From contig NC_061789.1 of NCBI RefSeq assembly GCF_022458985.1, positions 10,484,357 through 10,548,356 of the forward strand: a stretch of DNA of 64,000 bases. Direction: 5' to 3'. This DNA is from Mugil cephalus (Eukaryota; Chordata; Actinopteri; Mugiliformes; Mugilidae). The stretch's first letter is position 1, and every line of letters starts with the position of its first letter. The notes under the pieces were generated by a model. That model searched no databases, was not told where the DNA came from, and saw only the letters and a program-made list of their open reading frames with translations. The position numbers were made by a program, and so were the translations under genes. Shown piece after piece: positions 1 to 12,754 of the stretch.

Positions 1-1156
1 TTTAAGGAGCTGCATTGTAAGACACTTCACAGATTCTTGCTGAGAAAACAAAACAGGTACAGAAAAAAAAAAAAAAAAAAAAAGCAGGAGGCAACTGCTC
101 TCTGTTGACTGGCCGGCCCTCATGTTCCTGAAGTATGTGGCAGTGCCTTGTTTTGCCGAGGAACTCCTAGCTGTGAATGCGTGAGACTGTTTGGCGGCGA
201 GACCGTTTGAAAACAGCATCCATCCTCTCAATGGAGCATGAAAAATATTTCAGAACTGAAAGAGCTGTTATTTCACGCTTTAGGGGTGACAGGCTGAGTG
301 TTGAAGTATTCCTTTCTCACATTTTTTATAGCGACGCCGTGTTTTCTTTCCCTCCAGACGCTGCAGGGTCTCTGGATGGAAATTTGCGCTTAGCGTTCAT
401 TTCTCACTCATCCACAGAGACTGCCACCCGAGGTCAATGAGAGAGAGCGGTCTATCATCAATACACCGCGAAAACAATCATAGGAATTCAAAGGTCTCCG
501 ATGAATGAGAGAGCATTGAATAAATATTGTCGGTGTTGTGAGAATAATCAATGGGTTTACACGTAAAATGAATGAAAACAGGAACTTTTTTCTTCCGAAC
601 AACTTTCCCTCACACACACAAACGCGCGCGCACACACATCCTTTAACCAAGTAATAAAAAGTTACAAGCCGATGATCAATTATTTCCAAATTAATGAATA
701 TCCTGTCTCGTTGGAACACACCCACTCATCCAGCACGGCACAAATGCAACTCTCTCTCTCGCTCGCACACACACACACACAGCCTGCATTGTGTTTCGGT
801 GCTGTCCGTTTGACTTATTTTGCCTGGTTTAATGAGAAATATCACATTACCACAGCGGTGAAGACTGGATGGAAACCAGCGCTGGAGAACGCTGGGGAGA
901 CTGAACCCAGATCTGCAACCACGCCATGTTCTACTCACTAAAAGTCACATCAACAAAAGGGTTTGAGTTGTGTTTTATAGAAATAATTAACACTAAAATC
1001 ATAAATAATTGCGCAGTGTTTATAGGAGGTACAGCACACAAACCGAAACATTTGAGAAATTGCAATATCAATATTAAGCACAAAATGAACTTACGTGCCG
1101 ACATTCTGCTCTTATTTATCTGTGTTTGAGGTTCTAACGGAGTGTTGTTTGTTTTT

Positions 1157-1623
1157 TGGTCAGTCACAGCATTAAAACCACTGACAGAGGAGTTGAATAA
1201 TGACAATTCAGTGTTCTGCTGGGAAATGTTTGAACCTGGCATTCATTCATGTGGATGTTACTTAGACATGTAGCACCCACCTAGACCAGACCAGGCACCC
1301 ACACCAATAGCAATGACCAGCAGGATGCAGCCTGACACAGACAAAAACGGTTTAGGAACAACTCAAAAAACAAAACAAAACAAAAAAAAAAACATTAAAA
1401 ACAGCACAAGATGTTTACCTGGCCTCCAAATTCACCCAAGGCCCCTCCCCTCAACCCATAGGACCCAAAGACTTCCACTAACAACATCTCGTTGCCAGAC
1501 ACCACAGGACGCCCTCAGAAGGTCCATGTCCGTTCTCTGGTGGGTCACAACTGTTTTAAAGTCACAAGGGAGACCTGCACAATATTGGACATGTGGTCAT
1601 AATGTTATGCCTAATTGGTGCAC
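1157..1623. mobile_element. Tc1-like transposon deletion derivative (family C)
   Basis: Both ends match the fish Tc1-like inverted repeat (CATAACATTATGACCACTGA, degraded here). Internal pieces such as GGCCTCCAAATTC, CCAGCAGGATGCA and GGATGTTACTTAGACATG derive from a transposase-bearing parent. No transposase frame survives. Confidence 0.75.
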
Positions 1624-3052
1624 GATATCACAAAAGACATAGTTTTGTGGAGGTAACATTGCTCTGCATACACTAAATTCTTCCTGCTGGTGAGCGTTCA
1701 TATTTTCATAGATGCTGTTCATTCTTGTGCGGGCTGCAGATGTCGGCCAATCGCCGTGAACGAGAATCTGCTGGATCATGAGTCAACCTGTATCGACTGT
1801 AACCATATGTGGATCTTTTTTTTTTTTTTTTTTTTTTTTTTTGTTATCATAAAGAGTAGAGCAGCAGCAGCACTGACACAAGTAACCCTGGGATGGGCAT
1901 GAGTGTGAGTGTGTGCTTGTTATTCTAAGGGTATTGGGTGTCTTGTCATCTCTCGCCAAGCATTGCGTCCATCACACATTCTCATTGACATCCAAAATAA
2001 ATTCCACCAACCCTGACCATAAACCTGACCCAATCACAATACTAATCCGAACCCTACAAAACAACTCTTGAACCTCAATCAGCTCTCGAAAATATATCCT
2101 CGCTTTCCACAAATGTCCTCACTCGTTGGGTATCAATCTCAAAGTGGTCCCCACAAAGATATAAGTACAAGTACATATACACACAGATATGTCCCACCCC
2201 TGGAGCCCGTGTTGCTGGAGGCCCCCCTCCGGTTCTGTTAAGTGAGTCCTGAGTGAGACTGATGGGGGTCAAGGCCCTAATACACTGCAGCACACATGCA
2301 CGCACACACTCGTAGCACTGCTTATTAAAACCATTTAAGACATGTACACACACATGCAAACACACTGCACCAGAGCACCCTGAGGCAGTACAGTGTGAAA
2401 TCCCCCGACCATCAGCGGCCCCCACCCAGAGCTGCAGCTGTGCCAACTTTATGCATAAATATACTGTATATCCACTCTCCTCTTCGGTCTGTGTGTGTCT
2501 GCTCTGTGCCAGTGTGTTTTAGTGCACACGTAGGGATACTATGGGTGTGTGTTTGTATTTCAAAATATTTGTATATGTGAGATTGGCGAGTCTGTACGTG
2601 TCGTTGTTTGCATGTGTGTATTGCTAGAAATTTGCAGTTTGTTTTCGCGTTTTTAATTTTTCTTTCCATAGATTATTGAGCTCTTCCTCCGTTTAGGACT
2701 AGATAGTATCTGTCTCTGCAATGGGCCTTGTCATGGCGAGGTTGTGGGGGTGGGAGGGGGTTAAATGGCTAGTTAGGTTGTAAACACACAAACATAAACA
2801 GGACATGCCAGGGATAAAGTCAGCAGTCAACATATGGTTGGTTTTCTTTGGAAACGCTTCACTTTCTTGTGCGTCCAGTAGACAATAAAACCCTAGAGGA
2901 TCATAACGGGACCCAATTAGAACCCGAAAGTCTACGACTATGCTAGTAGTTCTGTGCAGCTAAACGTTAACATCTGCATGCTAACCCCCTGCTCACAGTC
3001 CTGGGCCATGACATATGTGTATCGATACCTGCCCGTATAGCATCAATCCCGA

Positions 3053-3905
3053 CCTATTAGCTGTGACAAGAGGGTAAAATGTTAATATTGTTACCGATAC
3101 AGTTATGCCATTTGTCTGACAAGACATCAATAGTCCACGAAGCTGTCGATTTTTGTCTCCCACGCTGTACCTGTTCCTTCTATCATCGTGCCCCCCTCCC
3201 ACTTAGTTAACTTACACATTGATTTCATACATTAAGGGTAATGGCCCTTACTTAAAGGAGCTGTGAGGGTTTTTTTTTTCTCTTTTTATACACATCTGAT
3301 TTCACTCTGTAAAATAAAGTAGTAAAGGAAGTAGAGCTTAACCTCGTCAAACACCTGGTTAAAGTTCTTCTGGTTAAATTTTGTGGTGCCTAAGGTCAAC
3401 ATCTCTGTTAAGCCCCTTCACAATACCTGGCCACACATGTCCTTTTTGAAACGCTTACGCTTGTGAACCTAGCATAAGTGTTTAGGATATAAATTACCTA
3501 GGAGCATAAAAAGAGAAACCTAAATAGTTTTATGATCATGTCCATAGAAAATTGCTACTTAGAGTTTCTATTGTTGTGGTTTGGAGCCTATTGTGACAGC
3601 ACATTAATGACCAGCTAGAATGACCTATGGATATTTGGATGTTATCTTGTGGTGTCCATAGAGTTCTGCGTTATTTTTGTTGTCAGTCCTCCCCAGTCAT
3701 CCCGGTGCCTTATATAATATTGTTACTTATACATTAATGCCATTTATTTTGAGAGGCGTCAATGGTCTTAGCTCAGCTGTCGATTTCTTTCCCGTTTCTC
3801 GGTGCCGCTGCTCTTCCCTCGCTCAGATTTACAATATCATTACTAATACGTTTATGCCATTAGTTCTCCACCAACATGTCAATTTCTCCTCTCCACTTGG
3901 AAGAT
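3053..3905. repeat. Three diverged copies of a roughly 120-base unit
   Basis: Copies at about 3053-3190, 3700-3810 and 3820-3900 share a core like ATATTGTTAC..ATAC..T.ATGCCATTTRT followed by CATCAAT and AGCTGTCGATTT. Divergence is high; the origin is unknown. Confidence 0.5.
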
Positions 3906-6037
3906 TATGAGGAGATGATCATTGATCGGGAGCAGACGTCGATGCTGAGCGCAGGGATCAATAGTTCACTTATGGACAGCTGCAGGTCAGATCAAGCGGT
4001 GGCTTTTAAATACAATATCCATTGAAATAGCTCTGCTATTCAAACAACACGTACATATGTACTGTATTGTATCTATGTTATTATGTATTTTCTTTCCTCT
4101 ATTGTTTTTAGCAAGAGACAAAATAACTATTACTACAAAAGGGTTAAAGCTTTGTCAGTACCAATACTGAAGTAGCCTTCAATGTAAGACTGTAAGATCT
4201 AAGACAAATATTAGCTGATGTCCAACCTTTTTTTTTTTTAATCCTTAGCAGTTGTAGTGAATTAATTGTGTTCTTGGTTTAGCACATCAGCCTTTTGCGA
4301 ATATCTGGTCATACGTTCATTGTTACACAGGATAAGATGCTCCTTGTGCCCAGTCCAACTGAAAACCAACCAGCAGGTTAGCGGTCTACCAGCTACCAAC
4401 TAGCAACCAACGAGAAGACACCAGCTAACTAGCCTAGCCACCGGCAGTGGAAAGTATGCGGCACATCATTGGGGTTTTCAAGTGAAGTTTCGTTAAGTTA
4501 GGCCCAGGAGACCTTAAGAAAGTTTAAAAGTGAGGTCCAGCGTCCTGGAGTCACCCCCCTCCACGCTGCCACCACACAACCGCGTGACTTTCAAACGCTG
4601 AGAGACTAGCTTAGCCCTTTTTACTGCTGTTCAACAAAATACACAGTTCGGATCAGGTGTCTGAGCTACGTCTCTACCCTGAAGGGAAGGGTTGTGATGA
4701 GCATACAGACCCAGGTTTGGGTAGGTGATGAGGATTGAGAATACAGGACTGAACCCACGACCCGCACACCCAAACACAAAATCAAACTGCCAAACAGTCT
4801 TTTGGTTTGGCCCGTACACGCAGACCAAACCAAAACCAAAAATAAAAACACACACATAACCTCATACCCGTGGCTTGGATTGAACCACGTAGGAACTACT
4901 AACCCTAACCTCATGTGTTATGCTGTGTTGTTGTTTTATATTTCTTTTGTGGCGTTCAAAGTGGTAGATGAACGACTTCTCAGAAGTCAGCTTGTGATAT
5001 GAATAATAGATTTGAATGATACTGTTTCGTTTCCTTTGGTTATGTTAGTATTTTCAGTAATTTTCAATTTAAATTTGAATGACATTACAAAAAAAAAGTA
5101 GCTTTGACTGTACATCATGTGTTCAACGAGACTTTCAAGTCATGGTCAGCACTTGTCTCGGATGTCAACTGCGTCCTTTTGTTATTCCGTCACCCCCCCC
5201 ACTCCATTTTATGTCCAGCTCGTCTCTGCGAGCGTCCATTCACCCACCGTTCCCCTCTCTCTTTGTCTTGCTCTGTCTGTCCATGTCTGTCCCTCCAGGA
5301 AGCAGAGGGTGTGTTAGGTAGCTAATGGCTGGAGGCTTTTTATTCCTCCCAGCCTTTAATGTGTTACACACACTCACGCGCACGCACCCGCGTCCACGCA
5401 CACACACGCGCAGAGGCACGCAAACACACACACACACAGATGGACATCTACACACCCGAATCCCGCTGTGACATCATGATGGAGTGTCAGGTGCTGCTGG
5501 CTAATTTCTGCCTCGACGTGTGTGTGCAGCAGAGGTAGAGTGGATGGGTATGAATACTAAACAGTCAGCTAATGATATCTGTGGGGTCTCTCTCTATGTG
5601 CGCGTTTGTGTGTGTGTGTGTGTGTGCAGCGGCGAGCTAATGATATCTATTTTCTTAGTGAACAAGCCCACTGTGTGTCTCCGCGGAGGCGACTGCTGTT
5701 TTCCCACTCTCCTGCTGACTACACAACCGCACACATGCACGCACACACTCGCAAGGTGAAATATGCATTTTACCATAAAAAATTCATCCTGTACCCACAA
5801 TTGGTTCAGGCGGCGTGACGCACAGAATGGCTGCAGTTGTGGATGACTGATGGGGAGCTTGGTTAGCTTTACCGAGCTGAATGAATACGTGTGGAAAAAC
5901 GTGTTTATAACTAGTAACCACGTTGTACCAACTAGGTGAAAAATGCATGATTTTAAAACAACAGAGGCGGTCTTGTTGATGGTCCTCCAAATACTGTAGC
6001 GTTGTTCTACTAACAGTCAATCTTGACTTGTTTATAC

Positions 6038-6106
6038 CATAGGTCTTCAACGGGGGGTCCGTGGAGGTACTGTAGAGGGGTCGCAAAATCTTTGCTCGCT
6101 GTGGAT
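6038..6106. mobile_element. Family A element, left-end fragment
   Basis: Begins ATAGGTCTTCAAC and continues with GGGGGTCCGTGGAGGTACTG and GTCGCAAAATCTTTG. Confidence 0.65.
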
Positions 6107-6487
6107 TGGTTAGCTAACACAAGGGGCTCATCATATGCCAGTAGTGTGCGTCTGCCAGTTTGCTGTTGTTAAATGATTGAAATCTAGAATCACTATTATG
6201 TGGGTGTATTCCTGGGTGTATTAATACCTCAGAATCAAAAGTTTATTTCCTAACTGTACTGTACATATTTATCATTTTTACGCCTGCATGTTAAGGAGTT
6301 TCGCAACTTCTTTGCGTTACAATTTCTTTCCAGCAAAGTCTGAGTCCTGTTTGTCTGTACTACACATTTATATACCACTGCTACCCCCAGTGTCATGACC
6401 TCTGACCCCTCCCCCAGTGATGTCATTCCGTTGGCCTGAGGCAAATTATCCCCCGAGGAGAGAAGGGATACAGGCACCCTCTGTTAA

Positions 6488-6490
<3 letters not shown>

Positions 6491-6530
<40 letters not shown>

Positions 6531-6565
6531 TGCCTCAGATGTGTACGTGTTGTTCTGTATGGTGT

Positions 6566-6622
<57 letters not shown>
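6491..6622 (+). repeat. TG/GT microsatellite, two long runs
   Basis: Runs at 6491-6529 and 6561-6622, separated by 31 bases. Confidence 0.97.
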
Positions 6623-6624
<2 letters not shown>

Positions 6625-6754
6625 AACCACAGCTCCCTGTGTGGCCCATTTCCACACAGGACCTGCTGCTGTCCCATAATCAGATTGTGTTGTTCCTAAT
6701 GAAATTATAAGAATTCTCTTCCATATTATGAATTATGTGAACAAAGTGTCTCTT

Positions 6755-6803
<49 letters not shown>
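6755..6803 (+). repeat. CT then CA compound microsatellite
   Basis: CT repeats to 6770, then CA repeats to 6803. Confidence 0.97.
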
Positions 6804-6805
<2 letters not shown>

Positions 6806-6974
6806 GAGATTCTTTATCTCCCCTCGCTGCTCTTAATTCTACGTAGTATCAAGCGCACACTCAAACACATGCAGTTTCTGGCAGATAAGTACTCTCTCTA
6901 TTTCACAATAAACGCACACTCGCACTTCTCAGGATGCCGTTCATCACTGTGGCAACAGCAGCAGGCTGGGAGGC

Positions 6975-6999
6975 TGACCTCTGACCCCTGGAGGGGTCA
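6975..6999. promoter_or_regulatory. DR1-like site overlapping an 18-base palindrome
   Basis: TGACCTCTGACCC at 6975-6987 is DR1-like. TGACCCCTGGAGGGGTCA at 6982-6999 is a palindrome with a two-base centre. Confidence 0.3.
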
Positions 7000-7663
7000 G
7001 TTCCCAGGGGTCGGCATGGCTGTCGTTTGAAAAGGAAGTCATGTGGGCATCTGGCTTGAAACAAAGATGGTGTGTTTGCATCTGTTGTCATTATTGTGCA
7101 TATGTACTGTATCTTATACAGTTACACAGGTAATAGACTTCGCAGAAGATCAGTCTGATTTTAGATTTGGATTAAACATTATTAAAATAAGACCAATCAT
7201 CAGCAGCCCAGACTTCACAATACACAGTCTAAATGTTCCTCACCTGGAATTTGCCCAGTAATACTCAGCTGTGTGATCAGCTGGCAACAAAGCATCTAGT
7301 CTTTAACAAATGAGGGTAAAGAAGTAACTCTTCACATTCTCCGCCTAGTGTCCAGTTTGGAATAAAACCAGCAGCCTGCAGGTCAAAGTCCGACTTTTCC
7401 AAGCTTTAATACATTTAGTTGACCAGAAAATTTCTGTCTTCAACACTTGCCTTGCTACTGTAAGGCCGTGTACAGGTAACTTGCATGTGTATTTTTAAAA
7501 AACATTAGTTAGAATACAGACTTAGCAGTAGTGCACTCGTCACTATATTTGTATCATCTGATCACGGTATTTTTTAGACGAAACACTGGTTTGAATATTG
7601 TTTCTAAGATAGATTCCAGTTTGTTTTTCCATTCCGTCTTTTGATTTCCCCGCACATACAAAG

Positions 7664-7805
7664 GTTAGTCATGGAGTCTCCCAGAGATCTGTACTGGGAC
7701 CAGTGTTATTCACCGTTTACTGTTTACCATATACAACACATTAGGCAACATTATTTAGAAACGGTTTAGATTTTCATTAGCATCCAGATGATATATGTAT
7801 CTGTG
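7664..7805 (+). mobile_element. LINE (L2/Maui-like) reverse-transcriptase relic
   Basis: The + strand reads HGVSQRSVLGPVLFTVY, a degraded GVPQGSVLGPLLFSLY block, and then after about 25 residues HPDDICI in place of YADDTQL. In-frame stops and the lost YADD Tyr show it is inactive. Confidence 0.7.
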
Positions 7806-7847
7806 TAGGTAGACAAACTTATCTTAACTGTTTAGTACCACATAGTG

Positions 7848-8280
7848 GACTTTCCCTTGGCCTCCACTGTTAGAAACCCTTCAGCTGGCGTATTCAGACT
7901 AAGGAGGAACCTCTTACCTACTATATGTGTTCTATATTAAACTTGACCCAGTGCTACTTATAAATATATATTATTATTACCATTTTTGCATTCAGTATTA
8001 AAAATATTCAATATTATCCAAATAATACACAGGGTCAAATATTACTATTATTATTTTTTTTTATTATTATTATATTTTTTTTAAAACATAGCTAACTGGT
8101 ATACACAATGGACAGATAAGGAAAATAACTGACAGATTCAGGTTTTAATTTCACCTGGGGATTGAATATATTTAAAGAATTTGTGGGGAAAAGTTATTTA
8201 TATATATACATATATATTTATATATAAAATGTCTAATAAACCCCTCTACAGTACTGCGGACCCCCTGTTGAAGACCTATG
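7848..8280. mobile_element. Family A element
   Basis: Contains the diagnostic CCTACTATATGTGTTCTATA, AATTTGTGGGG and the end GGACCCCCTGTTGAAGACCT. An extra AT-rich stretch lies in the middle. Confidence 0.7.
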
Positions 8281-10565
8281 CCCTACAATATTATATCTGA
8301 CGTCCCTTGAGCAATATTGGTAATATTGTCAAATAAAAAATCAATCCACAAATGAGTTAAATCATATATCTCCAACTTTATCTCTTCACTTCATTGTCTT
8401 CTTGCATACAAAGCCCTTGATGACCAACCTCCATCTTGTCTTAAACTGTGCCACATTATCCGGGCAGAACGCTAGTGCACGCTTGTCTTTAGCTTTGATG
8501 ACCCTCCTCCTCTCCAGTGGAACCAGCCTTTCAGTCTTTTGTTTGGGAGACAGACACCTCCTATACTTCTATCACACATCAACACATGTGGACGACCTGG
8601 ATTAAAACGTTTCTCCTTCAGTGACTAATATTCATGGGTTCTTCCTCGACACATGGCTAAACATAAAGGTATGAATCTGAACTCCACAGTAAAAAGCCCC
8701 AACCTCTCCTTTATATATGTGTGTGTGTGTGTGTGTGTGTGGTTTGGATTGACAGCGCTGCTTCACCCCTCACTGCTCCAGCGCCCTATGTGTCCTGCCA
8801 GCTGTCCATCACATCAGTTCCAAGTGATGACCCTTTCCCATAACCCCTTCTTCCTACACAGAGGAGGGAGAAAAGAGAGAGGGGGGGAGAGAGACTCTTA
8901 CTAAAAATTGTGTAACTGTTAGAAGTATCACTCAAAATGACAGTGAGACCGGCAGGATTCACACAAATATCCACACACACATAAACACACACACACACAC
9001 ACACAGCTACACACTCTGTCTCTGTCTCTGTCTCTCTCTGTCATGCACCCATGCAGACATATAATCACTCCCACCACCAAATACACAAAACACAAACACA
9101 CCCTCCATCTCTGCTCCTCTCTCACACGCGCGCGCGCACACACACACACACACACACTCGCAGGCAGCCGGTGTGAGTATGAGTGATGGTCGCAGCTTGT
9201 GTCTATCCATTACACTGGTCTGGCTGCAGACAGGTGAGCAGGCTGATACATGAGCAGGGCTTTATCTGCACTCACCGACTCCCCGTGCCGTTTCATTCAC
9301 CGGCTCGCAGCGTTAACAGCCACCAACCACCCCTCCCCTCCTCTCGCACCGCCACACACTCGCACACACACACACACCCTCCAATGCAACCTTCACCTCC
9401 ACAAAGAAAGGCTTTTTTTTTTTTTTTTTTTTTTTTTTAATGCAGCAACCATTTAAATATAATTTCATTATCGGAGTTTGTTATTATAGGGAGCAGAGAA
9501 ACATGAGGTGGCTGTTATCTGCGCTCCGCACCGGTCCCATCGTTCACCGCTTTCTTTAATTGGTAATCGCGCGCACATGCGGAGGGTGTGGTGCTTGTTG
9601 TTTTTTTTTTCATAAAAACATATTTGAGGAAAGTTAATTAATTAAAAGGAGCCCATAATTCAGGTTTAAGTGTAGCGCTCTCTCAAAAGGAGCTTGATTC
9701 GCCGGGTGGCTCCTTTTAAACGACTGATGTGTCATTCTGCAACGAGGCTTTTCGTAAACGTCGTCGTGAAGTGCAGCGGCGAAGACACGTTGTCACTGCG
9801 CGCCTCGCAAATTACTTCTAAATTTCAAAAAAGTGGTCAGATAATCTGAAGAGTTACTCCTTTTTATTTTCTTTGATTTGAACACAGCAGAATGTGGATG
9901 ATGGCAATTATTGCAAATTATTGTCGGGGCAAAAAAAACATAAAATCAATTCAGCCTGAACACCAGATAATATTAAAGTGTAAGCTGTCAGTCAAACTTA
10001 TATGTGGACCAAAACATTACAGGAGACCAGGAGCTTCTCTGTCACATTAGCTGAGTTTCCATGAGCTGTAACTCTCGTAAAGTCTTTATTTAAGAAGTAC
10101 TGCAGACTCAGGGCCCTGAATTTGGCTAATTGGCAAGTAACAGTTTATTTAAAACAACTTACAAACCTGTTGTTTTGCTTGGCCGACAATGATAGGGTTG
10201 GAGCAGCCCAAGAGATTTTGTGACTGATGATGATGTCCATGTCTCATTGTCCATTTTTTACAGAGGATGACAGAGGGCATTCAGCAGACAGTTCTCTGCT
10301 GTTAGGCCAGTGGACTGATTCATTTAGTCTTCTCAGGACTCTGGTCCTCTTGCTAAGGATATTTTTCTTATAAGAAAGTTCCTGTCCCACGTGGACAGGC
10401 AAACTCGGCAATTGCCTAGAGTCCCGAGCTTGAAGGGGGCCCCCAGGGACGGCTGATATTGGTCCATATCAGTGACTTTTTCTCACTATGTAAATCCTCT
10501 GGCTGTAACTTTATTGTAAAAATAACTGAAGTAGAGAGAGGGATTTTCTTTCTCTGCTGTAACAG

Positions 10566-11163
10566 TCAGTGCGTTTACATGCAGAGCTTAATCGAGCTAT
10601 GCTCAAAATTCGACTTTCTCACTACAGTCCTTGTTCCAGTTTACATGCAGCGCAAGAAAATCGAATAACTGTCCTCCTCCTCCACACTAGGTGGCGATAC
10701 GTGTCTTTTCAGCGGGTTAATACCACGTTAATACGGCCCGATTTCTGGTTGACCTATTACGTCATATAATAAACAAGAGTCGTTCATGCAGCGGACCGGC
10801 ATTTCAAACAACAACCAGACGGATATTAGTACATTTTTTAATCTTGTACGTAATGTTCGCACTACTTCTGGTGCAGGTAAGATCCGCGCTATCCCTCATA
10901 CAGCTCCGTCTCTCTTCTTCTTCTGCGATCGGCTTTCTTGGACGTTTTTGTTCCGGGGTCACACGCCAGCGCAGCGTTCGTGGAGAATGCACACATGCAT
11001 TATCCGATTGAAAACTCCGATTCAATCGCATTATCTGGGCGTCTAAATCGCATAATGAGAACTTCGATTTTAATCAGAGTAACGTGTTTACATGCCCTTA
11101 AGATTTCCTGTTATAGTCCGATTAAGGCAATAATTTGTTTTTTTCACATACATGTAAACGCAC
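10566..11163. mobile_element. About 600-bp terminal-inverted-repeat element
   Basis: Left end CAGTGCGTTTACATG and right end CATGTAAACGCACTG are perfect inverted repeats of 15 bases. AGT on both sides may be a 3-bp target duplication, which would suit a PIF/Harbinger-like family. Internal copies of the end motif (GTTTACATGCAGCGC, GTTTACATGCCC) occur. No transposase frame is present. Confidence 0.75.
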
Positions 11164-12422
11164 TGAGTAAAAACTACGAATGTTTCAGTTACTACTAACT
11201 CAAGTAAACAGGCTGCACCTTACGCTTTCAAGGGACTGCTGCAAGAAGACTGTACACTCTTGAAGTTAATTTGAGTTTATGATGCATAGCTCTTTGTCTC
11301 ATTCCAAAACCACTTCCTGATCGGGTCAAAGAGGAGGTTTTAGTGTCAGAAAGAGACACAGAATGGTGTCAGATGAATGAAATGAGTGTGACAGAGAGAA
11401 ATAGACCCAAGATGACCAAAAATAGAGAGAAAGGCGAAAGAGTCAATAAAGTAGGTAAAAGTGAGGCAGAGTGTGAGAAAAAGTAGACGGACCAAAAGTA
11501 AAATGTTAATACACTTGTGACACATGAGCACACATGCACACACACACAGAGGGTCTGTGCAGTGTCAGGTTTTGGCGCAGACTCCCCCGTTTTAGTGTAA
11601 TGGATGGTGGTGTCACGCACTAAGCACTGTTTAACTTCACCGCAGCAAAAGTGAGTGTGTGTGTGTCTGTACGTGTGTGTGTGTGAATGGCGCTGATTGC
11701 TGACAGGAAGTGCCTGTGGCCCTCCTTTTTGACTGGCCAGTCCCCGTGGGCCGCCAACGTGCACCGGGGTTAAATGGTGGGACTGAAAGTCACAAGTTGA
11801 GGAAATTAAACAGAAGATATGAAAGCAGTATTTAAACCTGCAACGACCGCAGTGGCTTTCTGGGTGAGTTAGCCCTCGACATTTAAGCTGTTACCACTAC
11901 CAAAGATGGATTTATTTAATTATTTTTTAAGCTTTTAAAAAGTAAACTGAGTTAAATATCTTGACATTTTAAGAAATGCAAAAAGAATACTGTTTTATTT
12001 CATTTTTATTAGTCTTCTCTCCTGGTTGCTTTTTCTCTCTTCCTACACTTTCACACCATCCTGCATGTGTATTTTGTGTAGTATATAACAGATAAATATT
12101 AACAAATAACTTTTTTTTTCAAATTAGGACAAAGGACTGATTTCTTGAGAAATTGAGGCCACGTACAACACACGCAATATATGCCAGAAACCTTCCACAC
12201 CCTTCTAATGTGTCTCTGTGTCTGTAAGCTCACTGTATACCGATACACCAATAAACACCCACTACAGCAAACTTTGGATAAAGGACTTTTTTTTTATTCA
12301 ATAATATAAAATGCACATGGGCTCAAAGGGGTTAATTATTTTTGACAATACAAAGCGTGCCGAGTTGCAACACAAAGTGAAAGCATGAAAAATCACATTC
12401 ATTAGAAGCAAGCACACGCCCA

Positions 12423-12426
<4 letters not shown>

Positions 12427-12465
<39 letters not shown>

Positions 12466-12478
12466 GCACACACACACA
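12427..12478 (+). repeat. CA microsatellite
   Basis: Runs for about 52 bases with one CCCG interruption. Confidence 0.97.
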
Positions 12479-12741
12479 GACTGAGACCTGAACCATATTG
12501 TTTCCTGAACAAACTACATAAGTGCATTATTGCATGTTATAGCCTGAAGGGCTTGCCATTACCATAATAATTCATGGTGGTAATTTTCTGCATTTTCTCT
12601 ATATGGTTTCACTGTCAGTGTTGTGCTTCTGCAAGACAGACTGCAGACACAACAACACATCTTATATTGCTCGTCTACGTTTATCCTAATGTCTCCGCCG
12701 TCCTCTCTCCGCTCCATTATCATTAATATTGTCAGACGCTG

Positions 12742-12754
12742 TGACCTTTGACCT
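12742..12754 (-). promoter_or_regulatory. Perfect DR1 nuclear-receptor element
   Basis: TGACCTTTGACCT is the complement of AGGTCA-A-AGGTCA, the DR1 bound by HNF4, COUP-TF or RXR heterodimers. It sits in a repeat-free, AT-rich stretch (about 12480-12900). Confidence 0.4.

Larger units (their letters stand above)
1..10565. other. Intergenic DNA, no gene recognised
   Basis: Open frames here are short and either low complexity (CA/GT, poly-T) or unrecognisable. Apart from the elements listed separately, there are A/T runs (63-83, 1816-1842, 9413-9438), CA/GT repeats (for example 8716-8742, 9125-9160) and a repeat-free, CpG-richer stretch at about 9480-9830 that could be regulatory. Confidence 0.7.

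Noticed and set aside
4895..4912. CTAACCCTAACC-like sequence
   Set aside because: Only about two telomere-like units, too few to call an array.
6417..6710. Open frames made of Cys-Val or Thr-His repeats
   Set aside because: They translate the long TG/CA microsatellites; the same applies to similar frames near 5.6, 8.7-9.2 and 15.2 kb.
10381..10450. Possible repeat with GGCAATTGCC and GGGGGCCCCC
   Set aside because: Looks like a dispersed element seen in fish, but there is no second clear copy in the window and its ends cannot be placed.
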